A DNA stretch of 37,620 nt from Bacillota bacterium (lineage in GTDB: Bacteria; Bacillota_A; Clostridia; Clostridiales; Clostridiaceae): the NCBI GenBank assembly GCA_021837545.1, contig JAKBFR010000010.1:1-37620 (forward strand). Direction: 5' to 3'. The translations under genes and the position numbers were made by a program. Positions 1 through 8,857 of this stretch are shown here, piece by piece. The first letter of the stretch is position 1; the number at the start of each line of letters is the position of its first letter. Below the pieces are notes generated by a model. That model was not told the origin of the DNA. It saw only the letters and a program-made list of their open reading frames with translations, and ran no database searches.

Positions 1-1
1 T

Positions 2-1522
2 TGCGAGCCTGTTTATGTTTTAAAAGGATGTCCAATGCATGAGGAACCGCTTCATCTTATTCCAAAACATTTAAGACCTAGATTTGAAGAAATGCTTGGA
101 GTACAAATTGAAGGAGATTTATGTCCTATATGTAAATATAGGCTTACTCATTACTATAATGGAATATATGAAGATTTTCCAGTTGAAAGAACAGAATTTT
201 CCATTAGATCAAGAAAAGGAATAGGGGTAGTACCACCAGTTGATCCTAATAATCAAGATACTTCAATTTTAACAGGTGCAGTTGACATATCTAAAATGGA
301 TTTATATTCAGAAGATGATCCAAGAATATTTTCATTAAATGGTGCTTTTAATGTTGGAAATAGAGGGCTTGTAGAATTTATTGAGGTATTTAAAAATGAT
401 GTTGAATACCTTCATACAATAATTACTGCAACTCAAGAAAAATCTATTCCATCACCTGGTAAAGGTTCTATGCTTTATTTTGATGGAGTTATTGTTGCTC
501 ATTCAAATGAGGCTGAATGGAATAGGTTTAAGTCAGACCATACAAATGAAGCTATATTAGATAGAATAGTAAAAGTTGAAGTTCCATATTGTTTAGAACT
601 TGATGAGGAAGTTAAAATATATGAAAAAATATTAAAAAAGAGCAATTTCAAGGCCCATATAGCACCACATACTATTGAGATTGCAGCAATGTTTGCAATA
701 CTTTCAAGACTTACACCTTCAGCTAAAGCAGATGCTATGACTAAGCTTAAAATTTACAATGGGGAAGAAATTGTTGAAAAGGGAACAACTAAGAAGATTG
801 ATATTCGAGCACTTAGAGAAGAAGCAGGACAATATGAAGGAATGAAGGGTATAAGTACAAGATTTATTATAAAAACTATAGATAATGCTCTTTCAGAATC
901 AGGATATGATTGTATAAATCCACTTAGCATAATGGAAAGTATAATAAGATCAGTTAAGGAACTTGATGTTGCATCTGATGATAAGAAAAGGTATTTAGGA
1001 TTTATCCAAGATAATATTAGAAAAGAATATAATAAAATGATTGAGAGAGAGATTACTAAGGCATTTATACATTCATTTAGAGAACAAGCAGAGAGTTTAT
1101 TTAATAATTATATAGATAATGCAGAAGCTTATGTAAACAAGAGTAAAATAAAAGATATTTCAACTGGAGAAGAACTTAACCCAGATGAAGAATTTATGAG
1201 GAGTATAGAAGAGCAAATAGGGGTATATGCGGCATCAGCTAAAGGTTTTAGATCAGATGTTACTTCATATATGTTTTATATAGTTAGAAAAGGTGGAGGC
1301 TTAGATTATACATCTTATGAACCTTTAAAAGAAGCTATAGAAAAGAAACTAACAGCTTCAGTTAAAGATTTATCTAGAATTATAACTAGGTCAAAGGTTA
1401 GAGATAAAGAACAAGCTGAAAAATATGATTCTATGGTGGAAGAAATGAAAAAAAATGGTTATTGTCTTCATTGTTGTGATGTAATTTTGAAATATGCAGC
1501 TAATAATTTATGGAGAGATTAA
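2..1522 (+). CDS. prkA: PrkA family serine protein kinase, 5'-truncated by window edge
   Basis: The C-terminal ~506 residues of a PrkA/YeaG-type serine protein kinase; the family is about 630-640 residues long. The reading frame is open from base 2, reading CEPVYVLKGCPMHEEPL, so the ATG at 35 is internal and the real start lies outside the window. The visible part holds the end of the AAA+ ATPase-like core (LYFDGVIVAHSNEAEW, the HSNE signature near base 490) and the family's helical C-terminal kinase region; the Walker A loop would lie upstream and is not seen. yhbH follows 8 bp downstream and spoVR beyond it, the conserved prkA-yhbH-spoVR set that in Bacillus belongs to the early mother-cell (SigE) programme. 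Identity is very likely; a sporulation role here is inferred from that context. Confidence 0.93.
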   Translation, partial: CEPVYVLKGCPMHEEPLHLIPKHLRPRFEEMLGVQIEGDLCPICKYRLTHYYNGIYEDFPVERTEFSIRSRKGIGVVPPVDPNNQDTSILTGAVDISKMDLYSEDDPRIFSLNGAFNVGNRGLVEFIEVFKNDVEYLHTIITATQEKSIPSPGKGSMLYFDGVIVAHSNEAEWNRFKSDHTNEAILDRIVKVEVPYCLELDEEVKIYEKILKKSNFKAHIAPHTIEIAAMFAILSRLTPSAKADAMTKLKIYNGEEIVEKGTTKKIDIRALREEAGQYEGMKGISTRFIIKTIDNALSESGYDCINPLSIMESIIRSVKELDVASDDKKRYLGFIQDNIRKEYNKMIEREITKAFIHSFREQAESLFNNYIDNAEAYVNKSKIKDISTGEELNPDEEFMRSIEEQIGVYAASAKGFRSDVTSYMFYIVRKGGGLDYTSYEPLKEAIEKKLTASVKDLSRIITRSKVRDKEQAEKYDSMVEEMKKNGYCLHCCDVILKYAANNLWRD

Positions 1523-1530
1523 AGTAGATT

Positions 1531-2700
1531 ATGGCAATATTTAGAGATTACACTAATAATCCAATTGATCACGACAGATCCATAGAAGATAGAAGAAGGC
1601 ATAGGCAACTTGTAGAAAAATCAATAAAAGAAAATTTAGGAGATATATTATCAGAAGAGAGTATTGTTGGGGAGAGTAAAAATAAAAAATTCAAAATACC
1701 AATTAAAGGAATCAAAGAATATCAATTTGTTTATGGAAAAAATTCTAAAGGGGTAGCTAGTGGGATTGGAGATGAAAAAAGAGGAGAAAAGCTCGGAAAA
1801 GGAAATAAGAAATTAGCTAAAGGAAATCAAGGTGCAGGAAATGAAGAGGGGGATGATGTTTATGAAACAGAAATCACTCTTGAGGAATTAATGGATTATA
1901 TATCTGAAGACTTAAACTTACCTAACTTAGATGAAAAGAAGTATTCTGAAATAATTACTGAAACCAGTGGTAAAAAAAGAGGATACAAAACTCATGGAAT
2001 AAGACCTAGACTTGCAAAGAAGAAAACAGTTATGTCCAAGATTGCAAGGAAGCAAGGGAAAAAAAGAGCATTGAAAGAATTAGAAAGTGATCAAGAATTA
2101 GATAGATTTCCATTTAGAGAAGAAGATTTAAGATACTATAGGGTCAAGATGAAACCCAAAAAAGATAGCAATGCAGTTATGTTATTTATTATGGATGCTT
2201 CTGGTTCAATGGATATAACAAAGAAATATTTGGCAAGATCATATTTTTTTGTATTAGCTACTTTTTTAAAAAGAAAATATAACAATATAGCCTTTGAGTT
2301 TATATATCATACAACGGTTGCAAGAAGGGTAGATGAGTATGAGTTTTTTCATAAATCTGAATCAGGAGGTACTTATATATCAAGTGGGATTAATGAAGCT
2401 CTAAAGTTAATTGAAGAAAAGTATTCACCGGCAGCGTGGAACATATATAGTATATATGCAAGTGATGGAGATAATTGGTCAGAAGATAATGAAAGAGCAG
2501 TTGTGGCAGTTAAAAATATATGTAAAGTTAGTAATATGTTTGGCTATGCAGAACTTTTACCATCAACATACACAACAACAATGTATCATAAGTTTAAAAA
2601 GGAAATAGTAGATGAAAAATTTGTTCCTGTGATTATAAAAGAAAAAAAAGATTTATGGGAAGCACTTAAGATTATGCTTAGGAAGGAGTTAGGCACATAA
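1531..2700 (+). CDS. yhbH: YhbH/YeaH family sporulation-associated protein with VWA-like domain
   Basis: 389 residues, the usual length of the YhbH (DUF444) family, partner of PrkA in spore formers and in the enteric yeaG-yeaH pair. The N-terminus carries the family start [12 protein letters not shown] and [13 protein letters not shown], followed by a charged Gly/Lys-rich linker (about residues 75-110). The C-terminal half has a von Willebrand A-like fold with the metal-site motif DASGSM (about residue 223) and SGGTYISSG. It starts 8 bp after prkA without a clear Shine-Dalgarno sequence, so translational coupling to prkA is likely. A strong intrinsic terminator follows the stop. The molecular role of the family is poorly defined. 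Confidence 0.93.
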   Translation: MAIFRDYTNNPIDHDRSIEDRRRHRQLVEKSIKENLGDILSEESIVGESKNKKFKIPIKGIKEYQFVYGKNSKGVASGIGDEKRGEKLGKGNKKLAKGNQGAGNEEGDDVYETEITLEELMDYISEDLNLPNLDEKKYSEIITETSGKKRGYKTHGIRPRLAKKKTVMSKIARKQGKKRALKELESDQELDRFPFREEDLRYYRVKMKPKKDSNAVMLFIMDASGSMDITKKYLARSYFFVLATFLKRKYNNIAFEFIYHTTVARRVDEYEFFHKSESGGTYISSGINEALKLIEEKYSPAAWNIYSIYASDGDNWSEDNERAVVAVKNICKVSNMFGYAELLPSTYTTTMYHKFKKEIVDEKFVPVIIKEKKDLWEALKIMLRKELGT

Positions 2701-2749
2701 AAAAATAACAGACCAAAATATACAAACATACTGGTCTGTTATTTTTTTT
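2701..2749 (+). terminator. Intrinsic terminator after yhbH
   Basis: A 15-bp perfect stem, AAAAATAACAGACCA (2701-2715) with TGGTCTGTTATTTTT (from 2732), then eight T (2742-2749). It separates prkA-yhbH from spoVR, so spoVR depends on read-through or its own promoter. The AATAAC/TGTTATTTTTTT frame recurs in several hairpins of the window. Confidence 0.9.
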
Positions 2750-2776
2750 AAGGTGCTGTGAAGGAGGAATAAAAAA

Positions 2777-4147
2777 TTGGAATATAGTTTTAGTGATATT
2801 GAGAAGTGGAATGAAAAAATAGAGAAAAAGGTTAAGGAATATGGATTAGATTTTTATCCTCAAGAATTCGAAATGATAGGTTTTAATGAGATGATAGGGT
2901 ATGAAGCTTATGTTGGAATGCCATCAAGATATCCACATTGGAGTTTTGGTAAATCTTATGAAAAAAGTAAAACATTATATTCTTTAAACCTCACAGGGCT
3001 TCCTTATGAAATGGTAATTAATTCAGATCCTTGTTTAGCATATTTAATGAAAGATAATACATTATTATTGCAAATATTAACAATGGCACATGTATACGGG
3101 CATAACGACTTTTTCAAAAATAATAGGTTGTTTAAACAGGGAACTAATGCAAAATATACTTTGGAAATGTTTAATTTGGATGCAAAAATAATAAGAGAAT
3201 ATATTGATGATCCAAGCATCGGATATGCTGAGGTTGAGAGAATATTAGATGCTGCCCATGCCATAAGATTTCAATCTAAACGGAATATTGGAATAAAAGA
3301 GTTATCAAATGATGAGATTAAAGAAAATATATTAAAAGAGTATGAGAATAAAAAAGAAAAGAGAGGTATATTAGATTCTTATAGAGAAATAAATTTACCG
3401 GATTTAGATAAAATTCCCTTAGAACCTGTAGATGATCTTATTGGATTTATAATAAATTATGGACATCTAGAAGAATGGGAAAAAACTATTTTAAGAATAG
3501 TTAAAAGAGAAACAGAGTATTTTATTCCTCAAATTGAAACTAAAATAATGAATGAAGGTTGGGCAAGTTATACTCATTATAATATTTTAAAACAATTAGA
3601 ATTACCACAAGAACTACATCTTGAGTTTTTAAAAAGGCATAATGATGTAATAGCACCTGCTATAGGAGGCTTAAATCCATATTATATTGGCTTCAAAATA
3701 TTTGAAGATATTGAAAAGAGATATGGAAAGGAAAAAATATTTGAAGTCAGAGAAATTGAGCGTGATTCTTCTTTCTTAAGACGTTATCTAACTAGAGAAT
3801 TATGTGGAGAATTAAATTTATTTCAATATAATGTGAGGACATTTGATACTCTTATTGAAGAAATATCAGATGAAACTGGCTGGAAAACCATAAGAGATAC
3901 ACTTTCGTATACTGCAGGAATAGGGAATATACCATACATTAGAGTCATAGATTATAACAAAAAGAATTATACATTAACTCTAGAAAATGTATTTGATGGG
4001 AGAGTCCTAGATCTTTCTTATGCTAAAGAAACCTTAAAGTATGTTCAAGAGCTTTGGGGTCATGATGTTAAATTAATTACTAAATCAAGTGATAAACAAG
4101 AAGTAATTTTAATTTGTAACCAAGAAAAGAAAATAACTGTATCATAA
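2777..4147 (+). CDS. spoVR: SpoVR family protein
   Basis: 456 residues, the normal size of the SpoVR/YcgB family, needed for proper spore cortex formation in Bacillus (family knowledge; molecular activity unknown). Recognisable family segments are YPHWSFGKSYE near residue 55, INSDPCLAYLM near 83, MAHVYGHNDFFKNN near 103 and MNEGWASYTHY near 262. The start is TTG at 2777, preceded by AAGGAGGA at good spacing. It lies 76 bp behind yhbH, with a terminator in between. The prkA-yhbH-spoVR group supports a joint sporulation role. I see no truncation or frameshift. Confidence 0.94.
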   Translation: MEYSFSDIEKWNEKIEKKVKEYGLDFYPQEFEMIGFNEMIGYEAYVGMPSRYPHWSFGKSYEKSKTLYSLNLTGLPYEMVINSDPCLAYLMKDNTLLLQILTMAHVYGHNDFFKNNRLFKQGTNAKYTLEMFNLDAKIIREYIDDPSIGYAEVERILDAAHAIRFQSKRNIGIKELSNDEIKENILKEYENKKEKRGILDSYREINLPDLDKIPLEPVDDLIGFIINYGHLEEWEKTILRIVKRETEYFIPQIETKIMNEGWASYTHYNILKQLELPQELHLEFLKRHNDVIAPAIGGLNPYYIGFKIFEDIEKRYGKEKIFEVREIERDSSFLRRYLTRELCGELNLFQYNVRTFDTLIEEISDETGWKTIRDTLSYTAGIGNIPYIRVIDYNKKNYTLTLENVFDGRVLDLSYAKETLKYVQELWGHDVKLITKSSDKQEVILICNQEKKITVS

Positions 4148-4220
4148 ATACTGAAGTAACAAAAAAAATAAAAATGAATATTGTATTTATGTAAGAGAGT
4201 AATATTTTTAGGAGATTATA

Positions 4221-4763
4221 ATGAACTTAAAAGGTAGCAAAACTGAAAGGAATTTATTTAAAACATTTGCTGGAGAATCTAGAGCAAGAAATAAATATAC
4301 TTTTTATGGAGATAAAGCTAGAGAAGATGGATTTATGTATGTTGGAGAAATATTTGATGAAACTGCAGGAAATGAAAAAGCTCATGCTAGAGAGGTATAT
4401 AGAAGATTTTTAGATAGGATCAGTAGTACAAAGAATAACTTAATAGAAGCGGCACTTGGAGAGTCAGAAGAAAGCAAAGTCATTTACAAAGAATTTGAAG
4501 ATGTAGCTAGAGATGAGGGGTTTGATGAAATTGCAGATTTCTATAAAGAACTTCAAGAAGTAGAAGAACATCATAAAGAAAGATTTTTAAAATTAGCTAA
4601 AGAGATTAAAGATGGGAAAATGTTTAAATCAAATGAAGAAAGTCAATGGTTATGTTTAAATTGTGGATATATTTATGAAGGCACAGAGGCACCTATGAAA
4701 TGCCCATTATGCAAATATCCAAAATCATATTTTAAAAAATTAGATAAAAAGGATTGCAAATAG
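4221..4763 (+). CDS. rbr: Rubrerythrin
   Basis: 180 residues with the classic rubrerythrin order: a four-helix ferritin-like diiron domain (about 1-140) and a C-terminal rubredoxin-like domain (about 143-175). Diiron ligand motifs visible are AGESRARNKY, ETAGNEKAHARE and EVEEHHKERF. The rubredoxin iron site is CLNCGYIYEG...CPLCKYP (two CxxC pairs). Such proteins reduce hydrogen peroxide in the cytoplasm of anaerobes with electrons from NADH:rubredoxin oxidoreductase (family knowledge). TAGGAG lies 8 nt before the ATG. Two small genes of unknown function follow closely and may be co-transcribed. Confidence 0.95.
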   Translation: MNLKGSKTERNLFKTFAGESRARNKYTFYGDKAREDGFMYVGEIFDETAGNEKAHAREVYRRFLDRISSTKNNLIEAALGESEESKVIYKEFEDVARDEGFDEIADFYKELQEVEEHHKERFLKLAKEIKDGKMFKSNEESQWLCLNCGYIYEGTEAPMKCPLCKYPKSYFKKLDKKDCK

Positions 4764-4776
4764 GGGGGCAAAATAA

Positions 4777-5103
4777 ATGATTTATCAATATCCAGAAGAA
4801 TTTATAGTGCCTGTTGTTTATGTTCAGGATTTTAAAGATAAAACTTTATATAGATGCAAAGAGTCTAAATACTTAAATGCAGATAAACTATTAATACCAG
4901 ATGAAATGTTTTTAGCAAAGATAGATATATATGGAACATTTCAAAATAAAGACACAAATTTTTTAAACATGGATGGAGAAGAATTTCCAAACCCTATGAT
5001 TAAGGGTGATATAGTTGAATCGGGTTTAGATAATGAAAATATAAAAAGTATATTAAGTGATATAGATGAGGATTATGCAAATAGCGAAACCTTAAATATG
5101 TAA
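4777..5103 (+). CDS. Hypothetical protein, 108 aa
   Basis: I do not recognise this protein. It is acidic (C-terminal half rich in Asp and Glu), with no cysteine pair beyond a single Cys, no membrane segment and no signal peptide. AGGGGG precedes the ATG at suitable spacing and it begins 13 bp after rubrerythrin, so it is probably in the same transcript. The start MIYQYPEEFIVPVVYVQDF suggests a small beta-rich cytoplasmic domain, but no fold can be assigned. Codon use matches its neighbours, so the gene is probably real and vertically inherited. Confidence 0.75.
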   Translation: MIYQYPEEFIVPVVYVQDFKDKTLYRCKESKYLNADKLLIPDEMFLAKIDIYGTFQNKDTNFLNMDGEEFPNPMIKGDIVESGLDNENIKSILSDIDEDYANSETLNM

Positions 5104-5139
5104 GTATAATAGTGAAATTAATTTTATAAAGGATAAGGT

Positions 5140-5487
5140 ATGAAGTTTGAGGATTTAGCTAAAAAGCAATATGAAGACATAGATAATTTGACTGTGTTAT
5201 TAAAAAATTATGTAGATGCTTATAGATTATTAATCGCAGGAGCATCAGAACTGAATAATGTGAATTTAACAAAGAAAAGTGAGGTCAGAAAAGCACTAGA
5301 TAGAGTTGAGAATGTTGGTGAATTAATAGATAAACTAGTAAGTATATTAGATAAATGTGAAGGATCATATTTAAAATATTGTAAGATTAAATCTGATTAT
5401 ATTACAATAAGTACAGAAAAAGATAAGATATTTACAGAAATAGATAATGAGTTAAATTTTCAAAATTCTGAAAGAGAAGAAGATTAA
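5140..5487 (+). CDS. Hypothetical helical protein, 115 aa
   Basis: Unrecognised. The sequence is almost entirely helix-forming with regular hydrophobic spacing (MKFEDLAKKQYEDIDNLTVLLKN near the start, then LDRVENVGELIDKLVSILDK), suggesting a small coiled-coil or helical-bundle protein. No membrane segment. It starts 36 bp after the 108-aa gene behind AAAGGATAAGGT, and a strong terminator (5553-5591) ends the run, so 4221-5487 is plausibly one transcription unit with rubrerythrin. No function can be stated. Confidence 0.72.
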   Translation: MKFEDLAKKQYEDIDNLTVLLKNYVDAYRLLIAGASELNNVNLTKKSEVRKALDRVENVGELIDKLVSILDKCEGSYLKYCKIKSDYITISTEKDKIFTEIDNELNFQNSEREED

Positions 5488-5552
5488 TCACATCTTTGAT
5501 TTAGTATTTGCTTTCATTACCCTTAAAAAGTCAAGTTTTAATAAGTATTAAT

Positions 5553-5591
5553 AAAAAACTCTGTCTTAAAAATTATAAGACAGAGTTTTTT
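5553..5591. terminator. Bidirectional intrinsic terminator between convergent genes
   Basis: Perfect 16-bp stem AAAAAACTCTGTCTTA / TAAGACAGAGTTTTTT with a 7-nt loop. The A-run and T-run on either side let it serve the + strand orphan gene and the - strand phosphatidylserine synthase gene. Confidence 0.92.
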
Positions 5592-5606
5592 ATTGATCCT
5601 TATATT

Positions 5607-6140
5607 TTAAACTTTCCTCAATTTAATTTTACTTACCATCAAATATGAACCAATAATCATTAAAAAAACTACAAGATAAAGTGATGTTATCACTTGTAAA
5701 TTAAGTTCGATAATTATTAGTGAAAAAAACGCCATAAAACAACCAACTATAGTTATTGGTACACCAGTAAAAGAACCATCAAACTCAGCAGTATTAAATC
5801 TAGCCAATCTATATGCACCACAGATTGGAAATAATAATAGTACTATAAAACCTAATAATCCGCTTGGTCCAAAGGAGTCAAGATTAAATAATATATATAC
5901 TAATATAGATGGTGCTACTCCAAAAGAAACCAAATCAGCTAAAGAATCTAACTCTTTACCTAAATCGCTAGAAACATTCAAAAAACGAGCTATTCTTCCG
6001 TCATATCTATCTACCAATCCTGCAAGTAAAATAAATACACCTGCCATTGCATATTTTTCATCCATTACTGATAATATGGATATAATTCCACAAGATAAAT
6101 TAATAAAGGTAAATACATTAGGAATACAACTTTTCCTCAT
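5607..6140 (-). CDS. pssA: CDP-diacylglycerol-serine O-phosphatidyltransferase
   Basis: 177-residue integral membrane enzyme that makes phosphatidylserine from CDP-diacylglycerol and L-serine, the precursor of phosphatidylethanolamine. The CDP-alcohol phosphatidyltransferase signature D-G-x2-A-R-x8-G-x3-D-x3-D is present as DGRIARFLNVSSDLGKELDS, about residues 47-66. The N-terminus MRKSCIPNVFTFINLSCGI is typical of the Gram-positive PssA subfamily. About five or six hydrophobic helices follow. AGGAG lies 7 nt before the ATG. Single gene on the minus strand; the shared terminator at 5553-5591 ends it. Confidence 0.94.
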   Translation of the reverse strand: MRKSCIPNVFTFINLSCGIISILSVMDEKYAMAGVFILLAGLVDRYDGRIARFLNVSSDLGKELDSLADLVSFGVAPSILVYILFNLDSFGPSGLLGFIVLLLFPICGAYRLARFNTAEFDGSFTGVPITIVGCFMAFFSLIIIELNLQVITSLYLVVFLMIIGSYLMVSKIKLRKV

Positions 6141-6251
6141 AAAATCACTCCTAAAATTATATAAAATACTTATAAAGCATTATTATAGCATATAAATGAA
6201 AATAATATAAGGTATAAATTTATTTTGAGATTTTATTAAGATTGTATAGTA

Positions 6252-6280
6252 TCGACATTAAATAAGTAAAATGATATAAT
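6252..6280 (+). promoter_or_regulatory. Candidate sigma-A promoter for the lipid kinase gene
   Basis: TCGACA (6252-6257), 17-bp spacer, TATAAT (6275-6280). It sits in the 309-bp gap 6141-6449, about 170 bp before the start codon, leaving a long AT-rich leader. I see no riboswitch signature in that leader. Confidence 0.55.
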
Positions 6281-6449
6281 TAAGTTTATCTGATAATGAA
6301 TATATGTAATAATTTGTTAGAAATTTAACATATATATAGTGTAAATTCTTATATTTAAGTTTAACTTTTTAAAATAAAAAAATTTGCAAGTTAATTTTAG
6401 ATAGGATTAAAAAAAGTTTATATAAAAATTATGGGAGGTACGTTAATTT

Positions 6450-7328
6450 ATGAAAAAGGTAAGATTCATATACAACCCATACTCAGGAGAAAATAACATA
6501 ATAAATGAATTGGATAATGTAATAAAGTTACATCAAGAAGTAGACTTAACAGTTGTTCCATATAGAATTCAAAAAGGCAAAGATTTATCAGAAGCCTTAG
6601 ATATAATAGATAAGACGTACAGCTACATCTTAATAGCTGGTGGTGATGGAACTGTAGATTCATTAGTAAATGCTATGAAACATAGAAATATAAATATACC
6701 TATAGGAATATTACCAGTTGGTACTGCGAATGATTTTGGAAAATTTATTAATATGCCAAGTGATATACAAGAAGCTTGTAAGCAAATTTTAGATTCAAAA
6801 CCAGTAGCAGTTGATGTAGGCAAAATAAATGACGATTACTTTATAAATGTTGCTAGTACAGGACTTTTTACTGATATATCCCAAAAAATAGATGTAAATT
6901 TAAAAAATACAATAGGAAAGTTAGCATATTATTTAAAAGGTCTTGAAGAATTACCTAACTTTAGAAAATTAAAAGTAAAGCTATCATCAAAAGAGTCTAA
7001 TTATGATGGAGAGATGTATTTGCTTTTGGTGTTTAATGGTAAAACGGCTGGAAATCTTAATTTAGCTACAGAGGCAGAAATTACAGATGGGAAATTAGAT
7101 GTAATAATGTTTAAGGCTATACAAGTAATGGAGTTATTGCCATTGTTTATAAAACTTTTAAAGGGAGAACATTTAGATTCAGATAAGGTTGTTTATTTTA
7201 AAACAGATGATGTATATATTGAATCTTCAGAAGACATTGTTACAGATATTGATGGAGAAAGAGGACCAGATTTTCCATTAAGAATTCAATGTATTAAAGG
7301 TGGAATTGAAATTTTAGGTATAAAATAA
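6450..7328 (+). CDS. YegS/BmrU family diacylglycerol (lipid) kinase
   Basis: 292 residues, typical of bacterial diacylglycerol kinase-like lipid kinases. The nucleotide-binding motif GGDGTVDSLVNA is at about residue 64 and GTANDFGKF at about 92; the N-terminus is RFIYNPYSGE. The C-terminal beta domain closes with DIDGERGPDFPL. Members phosphorylate diacylglycerol or related lipids at the inner membrane face; the true substrate cannot be read from sequence (DgkB in Bacillus recycles DAG). GGGAGG lies upstream at slightly long spacing (11 nt). It is followed 52 bp later by a membrane protein gene and then a terminator, so the two probably form an operon. Confidence 0.9.
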   Translation: MKKVRFIYNPYSGENNIINELDNVIKLHQEVDLTVVPYRIQKGKDLSEALDIIDKTYSYILIAGGDGTVDSLVNAMKHRNINIPIGILPVGTANDFGKFINMPSDIQEACKQILDSKPVAVDVGKINDDYFINVASTGLFTDISQKIDVNLKNTIGKLAYYLKGLEELPNFRKLKVKLSSKESNYDGEMYLLLVFNGKTAGNLNLATEAEITDGKLDVIMFKAIQVMELLPLFIKLLKGEHLDSDKVVYFKTDDVYIESSEDIVTDIDGERGPDFPLRIQCIKGGIEILGIK

Positions 7329-7380
7329 AATAAATTATAATAAATATAAGTAACAGGAATGTGGATGGGAGCGTAATTTT

Positions 7381-8034
7381 GTGAACTTTGCATACTATTT
7401 GTTTTTGTTACTTATAATTTTTTTCTCTATTTCAATTATGAAAAAGAATTTAGAAGTTTCACCAAAGAAAATAAAAATTTATTTAACCCTGGTAATTACA
7501 TTATTTTTATTAAGAAATATAGCATTATTTCTTTTATGTATATTAAAGAATAGTACTATAATATATTATTTGAAATCAATAATATTTTTAAATCATTTAT
7601 CAATTCCACTTATGGTATTAGCTATAACTTATATTTATGTAAGATCGGAAAAATTAAATTTTGGCGGTAGTTATATTATTGCAATAATAATATGTGTTAT
7701 TTATATGGGAATAATACATATTTCTAAAGTCACAGTACAAGTAAGTTACTTATATGGCTTTATATTAGAAATAGATAAAGAAACAATTTTATTTTTATTT
7801 TCACTGATATTACTTGGAGTCTTATTTGTATTAAATGTAATCCTATTAGATAAGCCTTTTGTAAATAAAATTGGTATATGGTCTATAATAATGGCAATTT
7901 CAATAACAATGATAGAAAATATTATTATTTTAGGTGGAATTAAAATTTTTCCATATTCAGTAATAGGGGATATGATATTCCTCATAATTATGAATTCAGT
8001 ATTAAAAAATTTTAAAGTGTATTCGAAAAAATAA
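7381..8034 (+). CDS. Hypothetical polytopic membrane protein, 217 aa
   Basis: No family recognised. The protein is very hydrophobic with about six or seven predicted transmembrane segments (near residues 3-20, 32-52, 63-85, 98-115, 133-157, 160-182 and 185-207) joined by short Lys-rich loops, and no soluble domain. The layout resembles the membrane-sensor part of some histidine kinases without the kinase. The start is GTG at 7381, with GGGAG 9 nt upstream. It follows the lipid kinase by 52 bp and is ended by a strong terminator. Function unknown; a lipid-linked role is only a guess from context. Confidence 0.75.
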   Translation: MNFAYYLFLLLIIFFSISIMKKNLEVSPKKIKIYLTLVITLFLLRNIALFLLCILKNSTIIYYLKSIIFLNHLSIPLMVLAITYIYVRSEKLNFGGSYIIAIIICVIYMGIIHISKVTVQVSYLYGFILEIDKETILFLFSLILLGVLFVLNVILLDKPFVNKIGIWSIIMAISITMIENIIILGGIKIFPYSVIGDMIFLIIMNSVLKNFKVYSKK

Positions 8035-8070
8035 AAAATGAGCTGTTTCAATAGAGACAGCTCATTTTTT
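8033..8070. terminator. Bidirectional terminator between convergent genes
   Basis: AAAAAATGAGCTGT (8033-8046) pairs with ACAGCTCATTTTTT (8057-8070), loop of about 10 nt. It overlaps the stop codon of the + strand membrane protein and abuts the stop of the - strand gene at 8072. Confidence 0.93.
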
Positions 8071-8071
8071 A

Positions 8072-8611
8072 CTATACTGTATAGTCTGCTAATTTTCCCG
8101 AGTAGATTAAATCTAATCCAGATAAAGAAGGGAAATCTTGTGGACGCATTAAAGAAAAATGTTTTTTTAATTTAACAGATTTAGATTCTTGCAATACATA
8201 GGCTACAAACTGTGAGCAAACATAATGGTATTGCCTCTGATAAGGTATATTAAACAACATGGCTACAAGTCCTGCAAAGTTATATCCATATTTATCTTCA
8301 TTTTCTTCAAAGTTAAGTATTGATTGTTGAAGAGTTAAATATTGATTTTCAGATATAGAGATACGATAAATTTGGCATAGAGTATCATCATGCGCTTTAT
8401 AAACACCTTCATTTACATCTTCCTTAACAAAGCCTGCAATTAGAGGAATATATAAATTTTGTCTAGCAAAGCTATATAATGAATTGAGATCTTCATCAAG
8501 AGCTATGGAAGCATGGTTATATGGTGCACGTGTAAATAATTGAAATATTTTTGAACAGTTTGTCCCAGTTTGACTTATCATTATATAAATATTTTTATTA
8601 ATAATTACCAT
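8072..8611 (-). CDS. Permuted papain-like (NlpC/P60 superfamily, YiiX/YycO-like) hydrolase
   Basis: 179 residues. The order of catalytic motifs, histidine first (APYNHASIALDED, about residue 30) and cysteine later (YHYVCSQFVAYVL, about residue 132), matches the circularly permuted papain-like amidase/peptidase group. The substrate (peptidoglycan peptides or an acyl-amide) cannot be told. There is no signal peptide, so it is probably cytoplasmic or leaderless. No strong Shine-Dalgarno is visible before either the ATG at 8611 or the alternative ATG ten codons inside, so the start is uncertain. It stands alone between terminators. Confidence 0.75.
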   Translation of the reverse strand: MVIINKNIYIMISQTGTNCSKIFQLFTRAPYNHASIALDEDLNSLYSFARQNLYIPLIAGFVKEDVNEGVYKAHDDTLCQIYRISISENQYLTLQQSILNFEENEDKYGYNFAGLVAMLFNIPYQRQYHYVCSQFVAYVLQESKSVKLKKHFSLMRPQDFPSLSGLDLIYSGKLADYTV

Positions 8612-8706
8612 CCCATTTCTACTTAAGTTATATCTCTCTAATATGAATAAATAATCTCAATTTCTATTTAAACTAAATATATTTAATATTTAAAAATAAG
8701 TTGAAT

Positions 8707-8731
8707 GTTAGATAAGATTATTTTATCTAAC
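8707..8731. repeat. Perfect 9-bp inverted repeat upstream of the papain-like gene
   Basis: GTTAGATAA (8707-8715), 7-nt loop, TTATCTAAC (8723-8731), with no T-run. It lies about 95 bp upstream of the minus-strand start at 8611 and could be an operator or a leader hairpin; nothing further supports either. The rest of 8612-8809 is AT-rich with no recognised feature. Confidence 0.45.
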
Positions 8732-8809
8732 ACAACAGATTAAATTATATACTTTTATATTACCATAATAATGGGGATTATATAAACAAGAATAATTTTC
8801 TTTAAATAT

Positions 8810-8857
8810 AAATAGCTACCTTACAAATGCAATGTTATTGTAAGATAGCTATTTTTT
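8810..8857. terminator. Hairpin terminator at the 3' end of ygiQ
   Basis: AAATAGCTAcCTTACAA (8810-8826) pairs with TTGTAAGaTAGCTATTTTTT (8838-8857), one mismatch. On the minus strand, where ygiQ ends inside it, the stem is followed by a broken T tract (TATTTATATTT); on the plus strand the T-run is better. Confidence 0.7.

Noticed and set aside
35..40. ATG at 35 as the start of prkA
   Set aside because: The frame is open upstream to base 2 and encodes family-like sequence (PVYVLKGCP), and the protein would be ~130 residues short.
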